DNA from: Blepharisma japonicum
Taxonomy: Eukaryota > Ciliophora > Heterotrichea > Heterotrichida > Blepharismidae
Length of the DNA stretch: 64,000 bases
NCBI GenBank assembly: GCA_949751835.1
Contig: CATKHK010000036.1
Coordinates: forward strand, 361,953 to 425,952
Reading direction: 5' to 3'
Within the stretch, counting starts at the first letter, position 1. Each line of letters starts with the position of its first letter. Below, piece after piece: positions 31,507-43,000 of this stretch. Under the pieces are notes generated by a model. It ran no database searches. It worked only from the letters and a program-made list of their open reading frames with translations, and was not told the origin of the DNA. The position numbers and the translations under genes are program-made.

Positions 31507-34293
31507 ATGTTTATAACAGCACCTTGCCTTATTAATAAAGAGTTTATTTTTAAAATGGCCAGATTTTTTTATATTTTACTGGTGATGGCAATTCTGAACG
31601 AAGCTTCTAAGAAAGAACTACTGAAAACTTCAGAAGACTCAGGCTTTTGCGTTCGGAATCGCTATCTTACCAGGAATAGAGCCCAAACCAAAAACACTGG
31701 CCTTCGTTTTGAGATGGACTATGAGGTTGACTCAGCCAGTGTCCAGAAAATCCCTGGAGGTATTTCATTTCTGGTGAAAAGCATCTTTGAGGACGCTCCA
31801 TTCCTCAAAGGGAGTATCGTACTTTTAACTTCGGGCTCCCTTCATGTTTACTTTGACGAAATTCATCCTCTTTTCCCTCGATTCAAATCCCCTTATGATG
31901 ATATCCTAAACAGTGAATCTCTCCATGAAGTTCCAGATGACTCAGTAAAGATAAAACCCAGCCAAGTCACATGGACTTATGGTAAGCAAAAATATGAGCT
32001 TAACTTTTCTCCTTTAACGATTCAAGGCTACTATGATGAAACCTTGACCTTAAAGGTAAATAGCCATTCTATGATGAATTTTGATAGATACAGAAGCAGA
32101 GATACTGACTTGAAGCCGGCTTCTCAAATCAAGGATACTTCAAATCCTATAAAAATCTTAGATTCAGCTGGAGTTTACTTAGAAAAAGGAGGGGAGTTAG
32201 CTTATTTTGATGATTTGTGGAGTGAAACTTTCATAGACTTCGTTGATAACAAGAAAAGAGGGCCAAGCAGTGTGGCAATGGATATTGCCTTTGTAGACGC
32301 TACTGATGTGTATGGGCTTCCAGAACATGCGGATCACATTTCTTTGAAGGATACGGTTGATGATGAACCTTATAGAATTTATAATATCGACTATACAGAG
32401 CATGCCGTTGATACCAGACAGTCTCTTTATGGGAACATCCCTTTCATGCTTAGCAGATCTTCAAAAAAAATAGCAGGAGGTGTCTTTTGGTTCAACCCTT
32501 CTGAAACATATGTCGATATTTCTACTTCCAATAAAGAAAAATTAACTCATTGGATTTCTGAGTCAGGAGTAATTGACTTCTTCCTTATTGTCAGTGAAAC
32601 TCCTATGAATGTTGTTGAAACTTACACAATGCTAACTGGGCCTCCACAGCTGCCACCTCAGTTTGCGTTAGGCTATCACCAATGTAGGTGGAATTACATC
32701 AGCCAGGAAGATTTGTTGGACGTTTCAAGTGGCTTTGAAACCAATAATCTCCCTATGGATGTGATATGGCTTGACATTGAGTATACTCCTGAAAGGCAAT
32801 ATTTCATGTGGGATTATAACACCTTCCCTGATCCTATAGGCATGCAGAATACACTTGATACACAAAACAGAAAACTTGTCACTATTATTGACCCACATAT
32901 AAAGAGAAGTGATAAATATTCTGTCCACTGTGAAGCTGAAGACCTCGACCTCTATGTGAAAAATGAGGACGGGGAAGATTTCGTAGGATTGTGCTGGCCA
33001 GGCCGATCATCATGGCTTGATTTTACTAAAAAAGATGCACAAGAATATTGGGCACAACACTACAGCTTAGAACGGTTCCCAGGATCCACACATAATACTT
33101 ATATTTGGAATGATATGAATGAGCCTTCTGTTTTTACAGGTCCAGAAGGGACTATGCCTAAGACAAGCTTGCATGGAGATGTAGAACATCGAGATGTCCA
33201 CAATCTTTATGGTCTCTTAATGATGATGTCTACACACAAAGGCCTTTTAGAAAGATCAGGCAATACAGAGAGGCCATTTGTGCTCACACGTTCCTTCTTT
33301 GCAGGAGTCCAGAAGTATGGAGCCATTTGGACTGGTGATAACACTGCCAAATGGGAGTACTTAGAATATTCAATTCCAATGTGCCTCAGCGTTGCTTTAG
33401 GAGGAGTGAGCATGTGTGGAGCAGACATTGGAGGGTTTTTCGGAGATCCAGAGCCTGAACTCTTGGTGAGATGGTATCAATTAGCAGCTTTTCTCCCATT
33501 TTTCAGAGGACATTCAAGCATTGAATCCAAAAGAAGAGAGCCATGGCTTAGTGGTGAGCCTTATCTTAGCCAAATCAGACAAGCTTTAAGGCTTAGATAT
33601 GCCATGCTTCCTTACTGGTATACTCTTTTCTTCCAATACCACAGAAATGGGACTCCAGTAATTCGTCCTATGTTTTTGGAATTCCCGCTGGACAAGAAGA
33701 CTGCTAAAATTGATAACCAATTTTTGCTGGGACCTTCCATTATGGTAGCAGCTGTCATACAAGCAGGTCAAGAAAAAGTCGGAATTTACCTACCTGAAGG
33801 AAAATGGTATGACTATCACACATATTCCCAAGTTGACTGCGGAGAAATCTACTACGAAGTCCAAGATAACTGGGTACCTGCTTTCCTTAGAGGCGGGCAT
33901 ATAGTTCCTAGGCAAGACAGAGAAAGAAATAGCAGCGTGCTGAAATATCTGGATCCTTTCACTTTAATTGTTGCACTTGATGAAAATGAAGAAGCAGCTG
34001 GAAACTTGTATATTGATGACACCAAAACACACAACTATCAGACAGGTGAATTTTTGTATGCTGAAATGAAGTTCAAGGACCAGAAGCTGAAATACGAAGT
34101 TGCAAACGCAATGGAGTTGGAAAATCAGATTGAAAAAATAATTATTGTAGGCATGCAGAAAACACCTCAGCATGTATTAATTGAAACTAATCATGGTGCC
34201 ACAGCTGCTGAATTTAATATGAAAGAAAATGCAGTAGTGATCAAACTCTCGGAAGTCCAAGTAAATGAACATTGGGTTCTAACAATTAATTAA
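31507..34293 (+). CDS. GH31 alpha-glucosidase, glucosidase II alpha-subunit type, 928 aa (912 from the likelier start)
   Basis: Glucosidase II trims glucose from N-glycans in the ER as part of quality control. An ATG at 31555 begins a good signal peptide (M-A-R-F-F-Y-I-L-L-V-M-A-I-L), so it is the more likely start; the upstream ATG at 31507 adds 16 residues. The N-terminal beta-sandwich is followed by the GH31 barrel: W-L-D-I-E-Y-T, C-W-P-G-R-S-S-W-L-D-F, the nucleophile motif W-N-D-M-N-E-P-S (Asp at 536 of the long form), then R-S-F-F-A-G, W-T-G-D-N-T-A and G-A-D-I-G-G-F, and F-F-R-G-H-S. These match glucosidase II closely. No KDEL-like end is present, as is usual for the alpha-subunit. It splits the arrestin array in opposite orientation. 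Confidence 0.95.
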   Translation: MFITAPCLINKEFIFKMARFFYILLVMAILNEASKKELLKTSEDSGFCVRNRYLTRNRAQTKNTGLRFEMDYEVDSASVQKIPGGISFLVKSIFEDAPFLKGSIVLLTSGSLHVYFDEIHPLFPRFKSPYDDILNSESLHEVPDDSVKIKPSQVTWTYGKQKYELNFSPLTIQGYYDETLTLKVNSHSMMNFDRYRSRDTDLKPASQIKDTSNPIKILDSAGVYLEKGGELAYFDDLWSETFIDFVDNKKRGPSSVAMDIAFVDATDVYGLPEHADHISLKDTVDDEPYRIYNIDYTEHAVDTRQSLYGNIPFMLSRSSKKIAGGVFWFNPSETYVDISTSNKEKLTHWISESGVIDFFLIVSETPMNVVETYTMLTGPPQLPPQFALGYHQCRWNYISQEDLLDVSSGFETNNLPMDVIWLDIEYTPERQYFMWDYNTFPDPIGMQNTLDTQNRKLVTIIDPHIKRSDKYSVHCEAEDLDLYVKNEDGEDFVGLCWPGRSSWLDFTKKDAQEYWAQHYSLERFPGSTHNTYIWNDMNEPSVFTGPEGTMPKTSLHGDVEHRDVHNLYGLLMMMSTHKGLLERSGNTERPFVLTRSFFAGVQKYGAIWTGDNTAKWEYLEYSIPMCLSVALGGVSMCGADIGGFFGDPEPELLVRWYQLAAFLPFFRGHSSIESKRREPWLSGEPYLSQIRQALRLRYAMLPYWYTLFFQYHRNGTPVIRPMFLEFPLDKKTAKIDNQFLLGPSIMVAAVIQAGQEKVGIYLPEGKWYDYHTYSQVDCGEIYYEVQDNWVPAFLRGGHIVPRQDRERNSSVLKYLDPFTLIVALDENEEAAGNLYIDDTKTHNYQTGEFLYAEMKFKDQKLKYEVANAMELENQIEKIIIVGMQKTPQHVLIETNHGATAAEFNMKENAVVIKLSEVQVNEHWVLTIN

Positions 34294-34527
34294 TATCGCA
34301 TTCACATAGATTAAGTTTAGCATAATTGCTTTTCTTTTTGCTGTTGAAAGTCTAGCAATTAATTAATTTGACATGGTTAAACAATATATAAATAGATGTT
34401 TACACAAAATTGAATAGAATGATTTAAGAGCTAAATTATCTTTTTCAAATTGAAAATAATATTAAAAAGTGAAAATTTTATTGACTAAAAATTTATTCAA
34501 TTATTATTATCTAGGAATTTCTTATGT

Positions 34528-35535
34528 TTAAAGGCTATAAAAATTAAAAGGGTCATTTTGGATAGGCTCAGCAGGAAATAAATAAATCAGAATTTCTATT
34601 GATGGCTTTTCACCTAAGCATGTACATCATCCATTCATGTCAGCATGATACTCTATTATATAAGAGCACTCAATCAATGCACTTTTTGTTGAATAAATCA
34701 TGCCAATTTTGTGTTTAATCAATGAGAGATTCAAATCCATAATAATACCATAGGGTCCAGCTAAAGATTTTCCAAAATCCAGTCCATCTTCTCTAGTTTC
34801 AATAATTCTTTCCTTAATAAACGTACTTGACTTACCTGCTTTTAGCCTGATAACTCTTCATAAAGTACAAAATAAGCTTGATATATCGATTTTGCTCTGA
34901 GAATTGTCTGCTCCTACTATGGTGCTAACTATTTCATCTGGAGAGTATATATTCTTATCTATTTTTAATTTCAGCGTGCAATTACCTTGGTTAATACAGC
35001 ATCACTTTTTTAATCTAAAAGATTTATTGATCTCTTGATTTTTCTGACAAATAATAGCTTTTTCATTTATATAAATTTCTGTTCTGTCAAATAGTTTTCT
35101 TCTATTTGTTATAATTAATTTTGATTTAACTATATATTCTATCTTCGACCAGGTAGTTTCTTTTTTGTATTTGAATGATCCTGGAAGATTATCAGGCAGT
35201 TTGAAGGTAAAAGGAATATTGTAATCCCCAGCAGGCAAGCTTGACTTTCATTCATATAAAAGTTGCTTAATGCTAACGATAGTTTTTTTATCCTGATAGT
35301 TTTGAATATATTCTTCCTCTGGATCTAATTCTGGATCAGCAGTATGGCTAGCTGAAGATTCTTCTCAATAAGTCTCTTCTATTCCTTTAAAGCTGAGAAA
35401 AAGAGAGCAACGAGGAAGTACATCATGAAGATAAAAGTGAACGCTGCCATTAATATCTCCTCCGCCATTACAATCCATCTTTTCAAGCTGAATATGCATT
35501 GAACCTTTTATTGTTCTTGCTTGGGAACTCCCCAT
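34528..35535 (-). CDS. Alpha-arrestin-like protein, copy E (C-terminally shorter), 335 aa
   Basis: ATG at 35533-35535, TAA at 34528-34530. Starts M-G-S-S-Q-A-R-T-I-K-G-S, retaining Gly2. The frame is open across its length with UGA at 35002-35004 and elsewhere. Arrestin core motifs are present but diverged (H-F-Y-L-H-D-V-L-P-R-C-S-L-F-L-S-F-K-G-I-E-E-T). The final strand with P-P-G-W and F-E-x-x-R-x-E-Y-N found in copies A-D is missing. Either it ended early by mutation or it is a functional short form. It lies on the far side of the glucosidase gene, 235 bp beyond its stop codon. Confidence 0.78.
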
Positions 35536-36303
35536 ATTTCCATAAAGTTAAATAAAGTTTTTATCATTAACTAATAAATTTTATACCAATTAAAATGGTT
35601 GAATGCTAGCATGAATGTCTATTATTCAGATGAATCTCGCAATTAAATAAAAATATAGCTATAAAATTTTATATTAGACTTTAATAAAACTCAAAAAATA
35701 AATGGAATGATTTATAATTCACATTGTGTTTTGGGCAAACCTTATCATGGAATTTTATCACCTAAATGCCATATATCATCAAATTTAGCTTTTAAAAGAT
35801 TTCTCTTGATCTAATTTTATATAATTAAATTACTTGAAAACAACTAAGGAAATTCCTAAGGAAGTCTTGCTAATTTACTGGCTATTGCACAGAAACCGAT
35901 ATGGGCAATTATATAGGGCAGCATAATAAATAATTTCAAATTCACCATCGTTAATTTAAGTAACTATAATTGGCATGACATTTATGTCTTTATACTTTCT
36001 CAATTTAGAACTAGACACAACTGTGTTTATTAAGCAATAAGAAAAAGGAACTATTTATTTTCTTAGTTTATATTGACAATTCTCATAGCTGCTCACTAAT
36101 ATGTTCTGACTGAAAATTCTAAAATAAATAAATCATATAAATTAGTTCTTATCATTTCTCTGGCGAATGCAATATCATGCAGTTTAATTCTGCAAATTTT
36201 AATTATAAATAACGATAAATTTTTGGTACGCCATTTAAAAATGAGTGGATCATAGAATATTAATATTCTGATACATTTTTATTGTAAAATCCAATATCTT
36301 TCT
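35536..36303. other. AT-rich spacer, no gene seen
   Basis: About 770 bp between divergent genes. Very AT-rich with dense stops. I see nothing that I can support. Confidence 0.5.
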
Positions 36304-36774
36304 ATGAAGCTTCCAATACCAAAAGATATTTTGCTATCTACTCAGTCAATCACAGAATTTACATGCAACATTTGCAATTTATCATTCATTTCTCCTGATG
36401 ATTTTAAACTTCACAAGCTTGGGACCTTAGAGCAAGTCCCAAGCCAGGTCAAAGCTGAAGAAAATGAACCAAACTCTCGGCCATCTCATCGACATAAATT
36501 TGAATGTGACGAATGCTTAAAGATCTTTTCTTCAGAAAAAGGACTACACCAGCATGAAGGGAAAATTCACAATTTTAGTAAAAGGTTATTCAAATGCCCT
36601 ATTTGCGACAAGAAATTTAGAGACAATTCAGCCCTGAAATTTCATACTAGGCAGGTGCATGAAAAGAGCACTCGAGTTAGTTGCAATGACTGTAAACAAA
36701 TGTTTTACAGCAAATACGTTCTTGAGAAGCATTGCCAAAAGTGCACGGCTCAAGAAATTGAACTTAGCACTTAA
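36304..36774 (+). CDS. C2H2 zinc-finger protein, 156 aa
   Basis: ATG at 36304, TAA at 36772-36774. It contains two canonical fingers (Cys68, Cys71, His84, His89 and Cys98, Cys101, His114, His119) and a third of C2HC type (Cys127, Cys130, His143, Cys147). A degenerate N-terminal finger keeps Cys21, Cys24 and His37. Spacing and the F/L hydrophobic core are typical of DNA-binding C2H2 domains, so a nuclear regulator is plausible. Targets are unknown. Confidence 0.85.
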   Translation: MKLPIPKDILLSTQSITEFTCNICNLSFISPDDFKLHKLGTLEQVPSQVKAEENEPNSRPSHRHKFECDECLKIFSSEKGLHQHEGKIHNFSKRLFKCPICDKKFRDNSALKFHTRQVHEKSTRVSCNDCKQMFYSKYVLEKHCQKCTAQEIELST

Positions 36775-37360
36775 GACTGGATATAACTAATTTAATAATC
36801 ATAAAATATAAATTAAATTAATTAAATGCTCTTAAGCTTTTACTCTTGTTTGCTTTTGATCTTATACCCTTGAATAATCTCATATATAGAGTAACATCGC
36901 GAAATCTAAATACATAAAATTAAAATAAAATCTCAAGAATAGATAAATATTAGTCTAGCAGTTAGTTGCAGTATTAACAGGTAGTTCCCAAATTAATTAC
37001 AACTCTAAAGATCTCTTTTTGCTTTTGCTATTATTTTAACTTCACTCATATATTGAAAAATAATTTTTCCTATATTACCTATCATCACTTGCAGAGCCAC
37101 AACTTCTCTTTTAATATCTAAATTAGTTGCTTTTGATCTCATATAAGCACTTTACAACACATGAGCTTATAAATTTCATTTTCTTCATCACTCGCACTAA
37201 ATCTACTAGAGTCATGGACTTGAAGGATAATGAGATGGTAAAAAATATATTTTTATGCTTTTTTATTGCTATAATCAATTTCTTCTTTAGCCCAGCTGAT
37301 TCTTTTTGACCCAAGTCGAATTTCTCAGACTATATATTTATATTAATTAAAAGATGGTTT
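36775..37360. other. AT-rich spacer, no gene seen
   Basis: 586 bp between convergent genes. Antiparallel open stretches of about 60 codons at 37123-37314 are present on both strands, but neither shows a recognisable protein pattern. Confidence 0.45.
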
Positions 37361-38644
37361 CTATGTATTATTTAAATCGATCCTGCAGACTTCTGTCAAT
37401 GATGATGCTAAGACGTTAAATTGAAAGACACAAAGGTCAGAAAATCTTAAAATGCAAATATTTTTATCTTGAATAACTGGTGGAGACTGACTTCACCAAT
37501 TTAGTTTATCTTCAATAGATACCAAGGAACCTGCTGTGTCATCATCTCCTATCAAGCAAATTTTTTTACTCTGAAAAATGATAATTCCTTTGTCAGTTGA
37601 AGCTAATGTGCAGCCTTGATCACTGAGAGGAAATTCCAATTTTATATTTTCAACATAAAAATTTTCTAAACTGATCTTTTCAATGCTGAACTCCTTATTT
37701 CCGCCTGCTACATATATATTGTTCCTATGATAGCATACCCCTGGAAATCGTCTTGACAAATGCAAATCCCCTAGCATTTCTCAACTTTTAGATTTTAGGT
37801 CATATCGCTCAAACGCAGTGATATCTCCTATTCCTATTCCTCCAAAGACATATATAAAATTATCAACGAGCAAGCCTGAGTGGTAATATCTCGCCGTGAT
37901 CAGGTCTGCTTGACTGATAAATTCATAAGTTTTGAGGTTAATTTCAAAAACTGTTTTCACAGCTTGGCCAAGAATAGAAGATCCTCCAGTTACAAGGACT
38001 GACCCTGGGAACCCTATAATTGCTGAAAAAACTTTGCTTTTCAAGCCTTGAATTGTAAAAGTTTCTAAACTTTGTTTAGAAACATCATAAATTCTCAGTT
38101 TATCTTGCCTAATATTATATAACTTTGTAGGGCCTATACTTGGCCCTTCGTATTTTACCTCAATTAAAACATTAGCCAGACTATTTTCGAACTCTGGCAG
38201 CTTCATTTCTACATTTGTAAAATTCCGCCCACTTTTCATGAACTTGCTGAACTCTTTTATCTCAATTTGATCAATCCTTTGTATTATAGAATTCAGCTTT
38301 TCTAGCGTTTCTTGCTTTTTTCCTTCAATTTTCATAAGAATTTCCTTCAATTTGGATTGAAGTTGCTCTATCTTTGCCATGATTTCTAATTTAGATTTGT
38401 CTGCTGCTTCTGTGACTCTTTTAATTTCTTCTTCTACTTTGGAAATAATTAGTTCCTTCTTATGATTTTTGCTTGAATCTTCAGAAATAGAAATATCAGG
38501 CTTATCTTCGATTATGATTTTTCTACTAAAATGTGAGATTTGAGCTAAGGCTGATTTGTGATTTTCAAAGCATTCTTCGCAGCACATGATTCCTGAACAG
38601 TAGCATCTAATTACGGCACCCTTTGGACAGATACAGCAATTCAT
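37361..38644 (-). CDS. B-box-like zinc finger, coiled coil and Kelch-like repeat protein, 427 aa
   Basis: ATG at 38642-38644, TAG at 37361-37363; UGA Trp codons at 37778-37780 and 37493-37495. Residues 1-45 have a Cys-rich zinc-binding pattern (C-C-I-C-P, then C-Y-C, C-C-E-E-C and H) like B-box domains. Residues ~65-145 form a coiled coil. From ~180 there are Kelch-like blades (S-V-L-V-T-G-G-S-S, F-I-Y-V-F-G-G-I-G, N-I-Y-V-A-G-G-N). The order B-box, coiled coil, beta-propeller is that of TRIM-like proteins without a RING. It begins 38 bp after the stop of the ankyrin/SAM gene on the same strand. Confidence 0.75.
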
Positions 38645-38682
38645 ATTTTTATAAGAAAATACTATAAATTAATTATTTCAGA

Positions 38683-40065
38683 TTACATCACCTCACAGAA
38701 CTGGCAGGCTGTACCATTGTTCTCTCTTTCAAAATTCATGAAATTAGTCCTCAGCCTCTTTATACTCCCTGATTCTTCTTTTAATTTCGCAAGAATCCTT
38801 TGTCGGTGCCCTAGTTTCTCGATCCCTATTTCATTCTCTAGTACATACTCAGTGATGGGATAGTTCGAATTCATCAACAACAAAATTTGTTCGAAATTGT
38901 CAAACCCTGAATTGTAGAAATCTCGATAGTGCTCGGACATGCCAAGCGACTCAAGCCATTCTTGGAGAGTAGGGAGTAAGTGAACCCCGGGTGCTGAAAT
39001 TGGGTTTATGCATCATCCATTCGCAATTTTTTCTTGGGCTGAAGAAGGGGTTTGCTTTTTCATGCTGTCCTCTTCTAGTAAAGCTAGTAGACGATAGCGA
39101 TATCCTGGCTTTGAGATGCCGATAGTAGTAAGGATATCTACTGTTAAAGGCATTTCTGACTGCATTTGATCAAGCAAAATCTCAAGATCATCAAACCCAT
39201 TTTTTACTAAAAACTCGAACGTTTGTTCCAGCTTTTTTGAACAAAGCCACTGAAATAGTGAATTTTTCGACAAATCAATTCCAAAAGAAAACGTTCTGTA
39301 TGTATTTGTGCTGGGTCGTTTTGCAATTGTTTTTTCACATTCTGGCTCAAGTACAGATTCTTTGATGCTTAGATCTTCGCTTCCTGAGTCTTCACTGTCA
39401 CTTCCTACATGCTCTGTTTCTTCATCAACAAAATTACTAAAACTGATACTCTCTTTCTCTTCTTTTCTATTCGGGGTATGCGGACTTAGATCAAAAATCG
39501 GCTCTGATAAAATCTTTTTCATTTCCTCAGAAGAAGCAAGCTCAATTGCGTTTTTCCCTCCTCTATCTTTCAGAAGAGCTGATGCATCGCTGTTTATCAA
39601 GATTTCTGCTACTTGAATGTGCCCTTTTTCTGAAGCATAATGGAGAGGGGTTTTCCCAAATACAAAATTTGGGATATTTGGGTTTGCTTCGTGCTTAATT
39701 AGGAGTTTTGCCATATTGATGTGACCTTTAAATGCAGCAAGATGCAAAGGGGTGTCGCCGTCGTTTTGTTGGATATTTGGATCAGCTTTATATTCTAAAA
39801 GAAGTTTGACAATTTCTAGCAAGTTATTGTCAGCAGCTTGGTGAAGTGGGGTTTCACCAAGTCGGTTTTGAATATTCGGCTTTGCTCCTCTTTTTAAAAG
39901 AAACTCTGTTGCTTGGAGATGTCCGCAGATAACTGCACGATATAGAGGTGCCCAGCCAAGTTTGCTGTCTAATTCATTCAACCCTTCTGGGTATTTGTCA
40001 AGCGCTTCTGAAAGAGACGGGATATCGCCAAGTCTGCAAGCTTTTTGAATTTCATCTGAATTCAT
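38683..40065 (-). CDS. Ankyrin-repeat protein with two SAM domains, 460 aa
   Basis: ATG at 40063-40065, TAA at 38683-38685; the UGA at 39013-39015 is Trp. Four ankyrin repeats occupy about residues 36-168 (G-E-T-P-L-H-Q-A-A, G-D-T-P-L-H-L-A-A, G-K-T-P-L-H-Y-A-S). After an acidic Ser-rich linker come two SAM domains: about 270-335 (L-F-Q-W-L-C-S-K-K-L with G-F-D-D-L-E) and about 365-432 (L-Q-E-W-L-E-S-L-G-M with G-F-D-N-F-E-Q). SAM domains often polymerise and ankyrins bind partners, so an adaptor role is likely. The start codon lies 18 bp from that of the divergent NACHT gene. Confidence 0.88.
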
Positions 40066-40083
40066 TTAATTTATTTAATTCAT
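40066..40083. promoter_or_regulatory. 18-bp divergent intergenic spacer between two start codons
   Basis: The 18 nt TTAATTTATTTAATTCAT separate the ATG of the ankyrin/SAM gene (minus) from the ATG of the NACHT gene (plus). This is too short for two independent promoters and leaders. Promoter elements and transcription start sites must therefore extend into one or both coding regions, or one annotated start is too far upstream. Confidence 0.55.
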
Positions 40084-43000
40084 ATGGAGATATCATATGC
40101 AAACTATCTGATTTCACGTCTTTCGATCTTCAAAGATCCTTTTTCATCTACAGAAATCCAAACAGAAATGCTCTGCTACCCAATTTCATATCTAGCAGAA
40201 GACCAACTGAAAGGGCTTGAGTGTGGGCTCCTACAAGACATCGAAGATCACCAATTGATTTTTGATTCTCTACAAAAAGATCTGCCAAAAAGCGAAAAGC
40301 TGAGCTATGAGCACCACTTTATTGCGGATGGTGCTGCTCATCTTCTTGCAAACTCTCATAGAGAAAACTTTGTTTTCCTGCTCGGAACTCCCAAAATAGG
40401 GAAAAGCTCTCTGTTAAGGAAAATTGCTTTGCTCGCAGCTCAAAATTTGAAAGGCAATCCTAATAGCCCTATTCCTTTGCTAGTAAACTTAAAGAAAGTT
40501 ATGGAATATGAAGTATCATCAATGGTGCAGTTTATGGAAGCATGCTACAGTCAGCTCGAAGAATTCGAAGCTTTTCTCAGGCAAAAATTTTTTCATGGAA
40601 AAATTATTTTACTTTTAGATGGATTAGACGAAGTCAAAGGGCAGAAGAAAAAAGTTTGTGAATACGTCTTCAAGGTTATAGAAATGTATTCATCTCTATC
40701 TCTCTGTGTGATTACTTCGAGGTTCAAAGGATATATTGAAACAAAAGGAGCAGTTGTGGCAAGAATGGAGCTGATTCCTCTTAAATTACAGATTTCTATG
40801 GCGCAGTATATGCTTTCTGAGCTACAGTTTGAGCGGTTTGTATCAATTGTGACTGAAGGATCTAATTTTTATAGTGAGTTTATGAGCACACCTTTTTTCC
40901 TATCTCTTTTCTTAGACCTTTTTAGATGGGGAGAAATAGGGGCAAGTGAAAATATTTCTAGAGGGATTTTATATAGTATAGGTCTGAGGAAACTATTGGG
41001 AAAGTCTGTCACTCCAGATATATTCAGGTTTCTTGAGCTATTGGCAACCGAAGTTTTGTCAAAAGATATAAGAGAGTTTTCGTTCCTCGACGTACAAAAA
41101 TTAGGCTTTGGTGAGTGTTGAAATGCTATCAAGCAGATGCCTATATTTATAAGGGTAGAAAACGATATTATTGAAAAGCTTTCTTCAGGACCTTTGAGTG
41201 ATGAAGAATATTATAGAGATTCCATCGATGCAGAGAGCGGTATTGGAGAGGTAAAAGATACACCTCTTTTTCACGCCCTTAAAGGAAGTGCAGCCAGACT
41301 TTCATCTATTCAAAAATCAAGCTTAATCAAAGACAGGATTTTTTCTTTGCAAAGCTCCAAAGAAAGCTTGGAGAGAGAATTAAATTGTGAAGCTCTTGAG
41401 TATTTTAGATTTCTTAGCCTTAGATTTGCTGAAATTCTCTCTGCTCATAATTTGATTAACCAGATTGAAGACCTTATCTCTCAGCTTGCAGGAGCTTTTT
41501 TAATGGAAAGTTCAGCATTTCAGAAAGCATTCAATCAATGCCTTCCTAGAAACTATTTATTTTCTAGAAAACACAGAGAAGTGATCACTTTATTTGCTTC
41601 TCTCTGCAATGAAAACATTTTTGAAAACTTCATAAAATATCTGCTAGCCGAAAATACTCTTGAATTTTGCCATATAGCAGAGCGCCTTTTAAAAGAAAGA
41701 AACCAAACCCACAAATTCAAGCATTTAATAAACAAGCTGAAACAGTCAAAATATGAATTGACTAAAAAGCAGTTCGTTAGGAACTTTTCTCATCCATCGT
41801 CAGTTGTGAGGAGGATTTGTAGGTCAGAAGCTATTGATAATGGGATTTTTGAAATGGAAATGCAGACTTTAATCAGTCGAAATTTTGAAGCTTCGTTAAG
41901 GCTTTCACATTGGTTAGCGCTTAAGCAAATTTCTACTGTATGCAATGATTCAAGTGTAAGGGTGACCAGAATTTTATTAAATAGAGTGATAGATATTGCT
42001 GCTGATATGATTCAGCAGGCCAATAAATCGCAATCTTATAAGTCAATTGTTCTCAAAGTGCATCTTACGCTTCTCTTGGCTAGCTTTGAAAAAGTTGATA
42101 AAAGCCCTTCAGGTCAAAACTCTTCAAGCTCTTGCACAACTCCTCCATCAAATGTAAGTATTGCTCCTAGTGCCCAGGAGCTGTTTGATAAAAATACAGA
42201 AGAATCAACAATAAGGATAAGCTTTGATAGGATGAAAATTCCGAGGAGAGACTCAGTGAATCTTGATAGGATGGGGTCAACCAATAAAGTGATATCAACT
42301 TTGCTAGAAGCACTGAGAGTTTGTGAATCAATTGACGTTAATTTAACAGTCAGATCTTTAATTTTACTTGGCTGCTCTATGAGCCATATGCACTCTGCAC
42401 TTGCAGGTAGATTTTTCAATCTTGGAGACAGATGCAGCAAGCTTGACATTTTGCAAGTTCTTAGAGATCTAGGGTTTGTGACCCAGCACACTGTGGATAT
42501 CCCATTACTTTGTATTGACTATTCAAAAGAAACCAAGGAAAAAGCCAAAGAAATTTTACGATTGCTAAATGCTGGGAAACTGAAAAAATATGCAATGAAT
42601 GTTCTGATGAAAGATGAGTCACAGCCAGTTAAATCAATACTTGCACTACGAGCGTTAGGATTCGCTAGCTCTTTTGAGCTTGACGAAGAAGTTGTTCACT
42701 TTCTTGTTCAATTTATTGACCATTATGATTTGTTATTCCGACTTGAAGCCTTAAAAAGTCTTTACAATTTAATATCAGTAACTCAAGGCATTAACACTCA
42801 AGATACACAAATCCGCAAAATACTAGCTGCAGCTCCTCATGTTATTAGAGACCGGCTAAAGCTACCCAAATACTCTAGCACCATGAGGATAGCAAGCTTA
42901 AAATGTTTAATAGCTCTTTGAATCTTGCTTGATAAAGGTAGAGAAGATAATCATATCTGCGAAATGAATCATATTTTGGTTAAAGAACAGCTAGGGACAA

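Noticed and set aside
37127-37309. Open frames of about 60 codons on both strands
   Set aside because: Overlapping antiparallel frames in AT-rich spacer; neither shows a protein pattern or codon signal.
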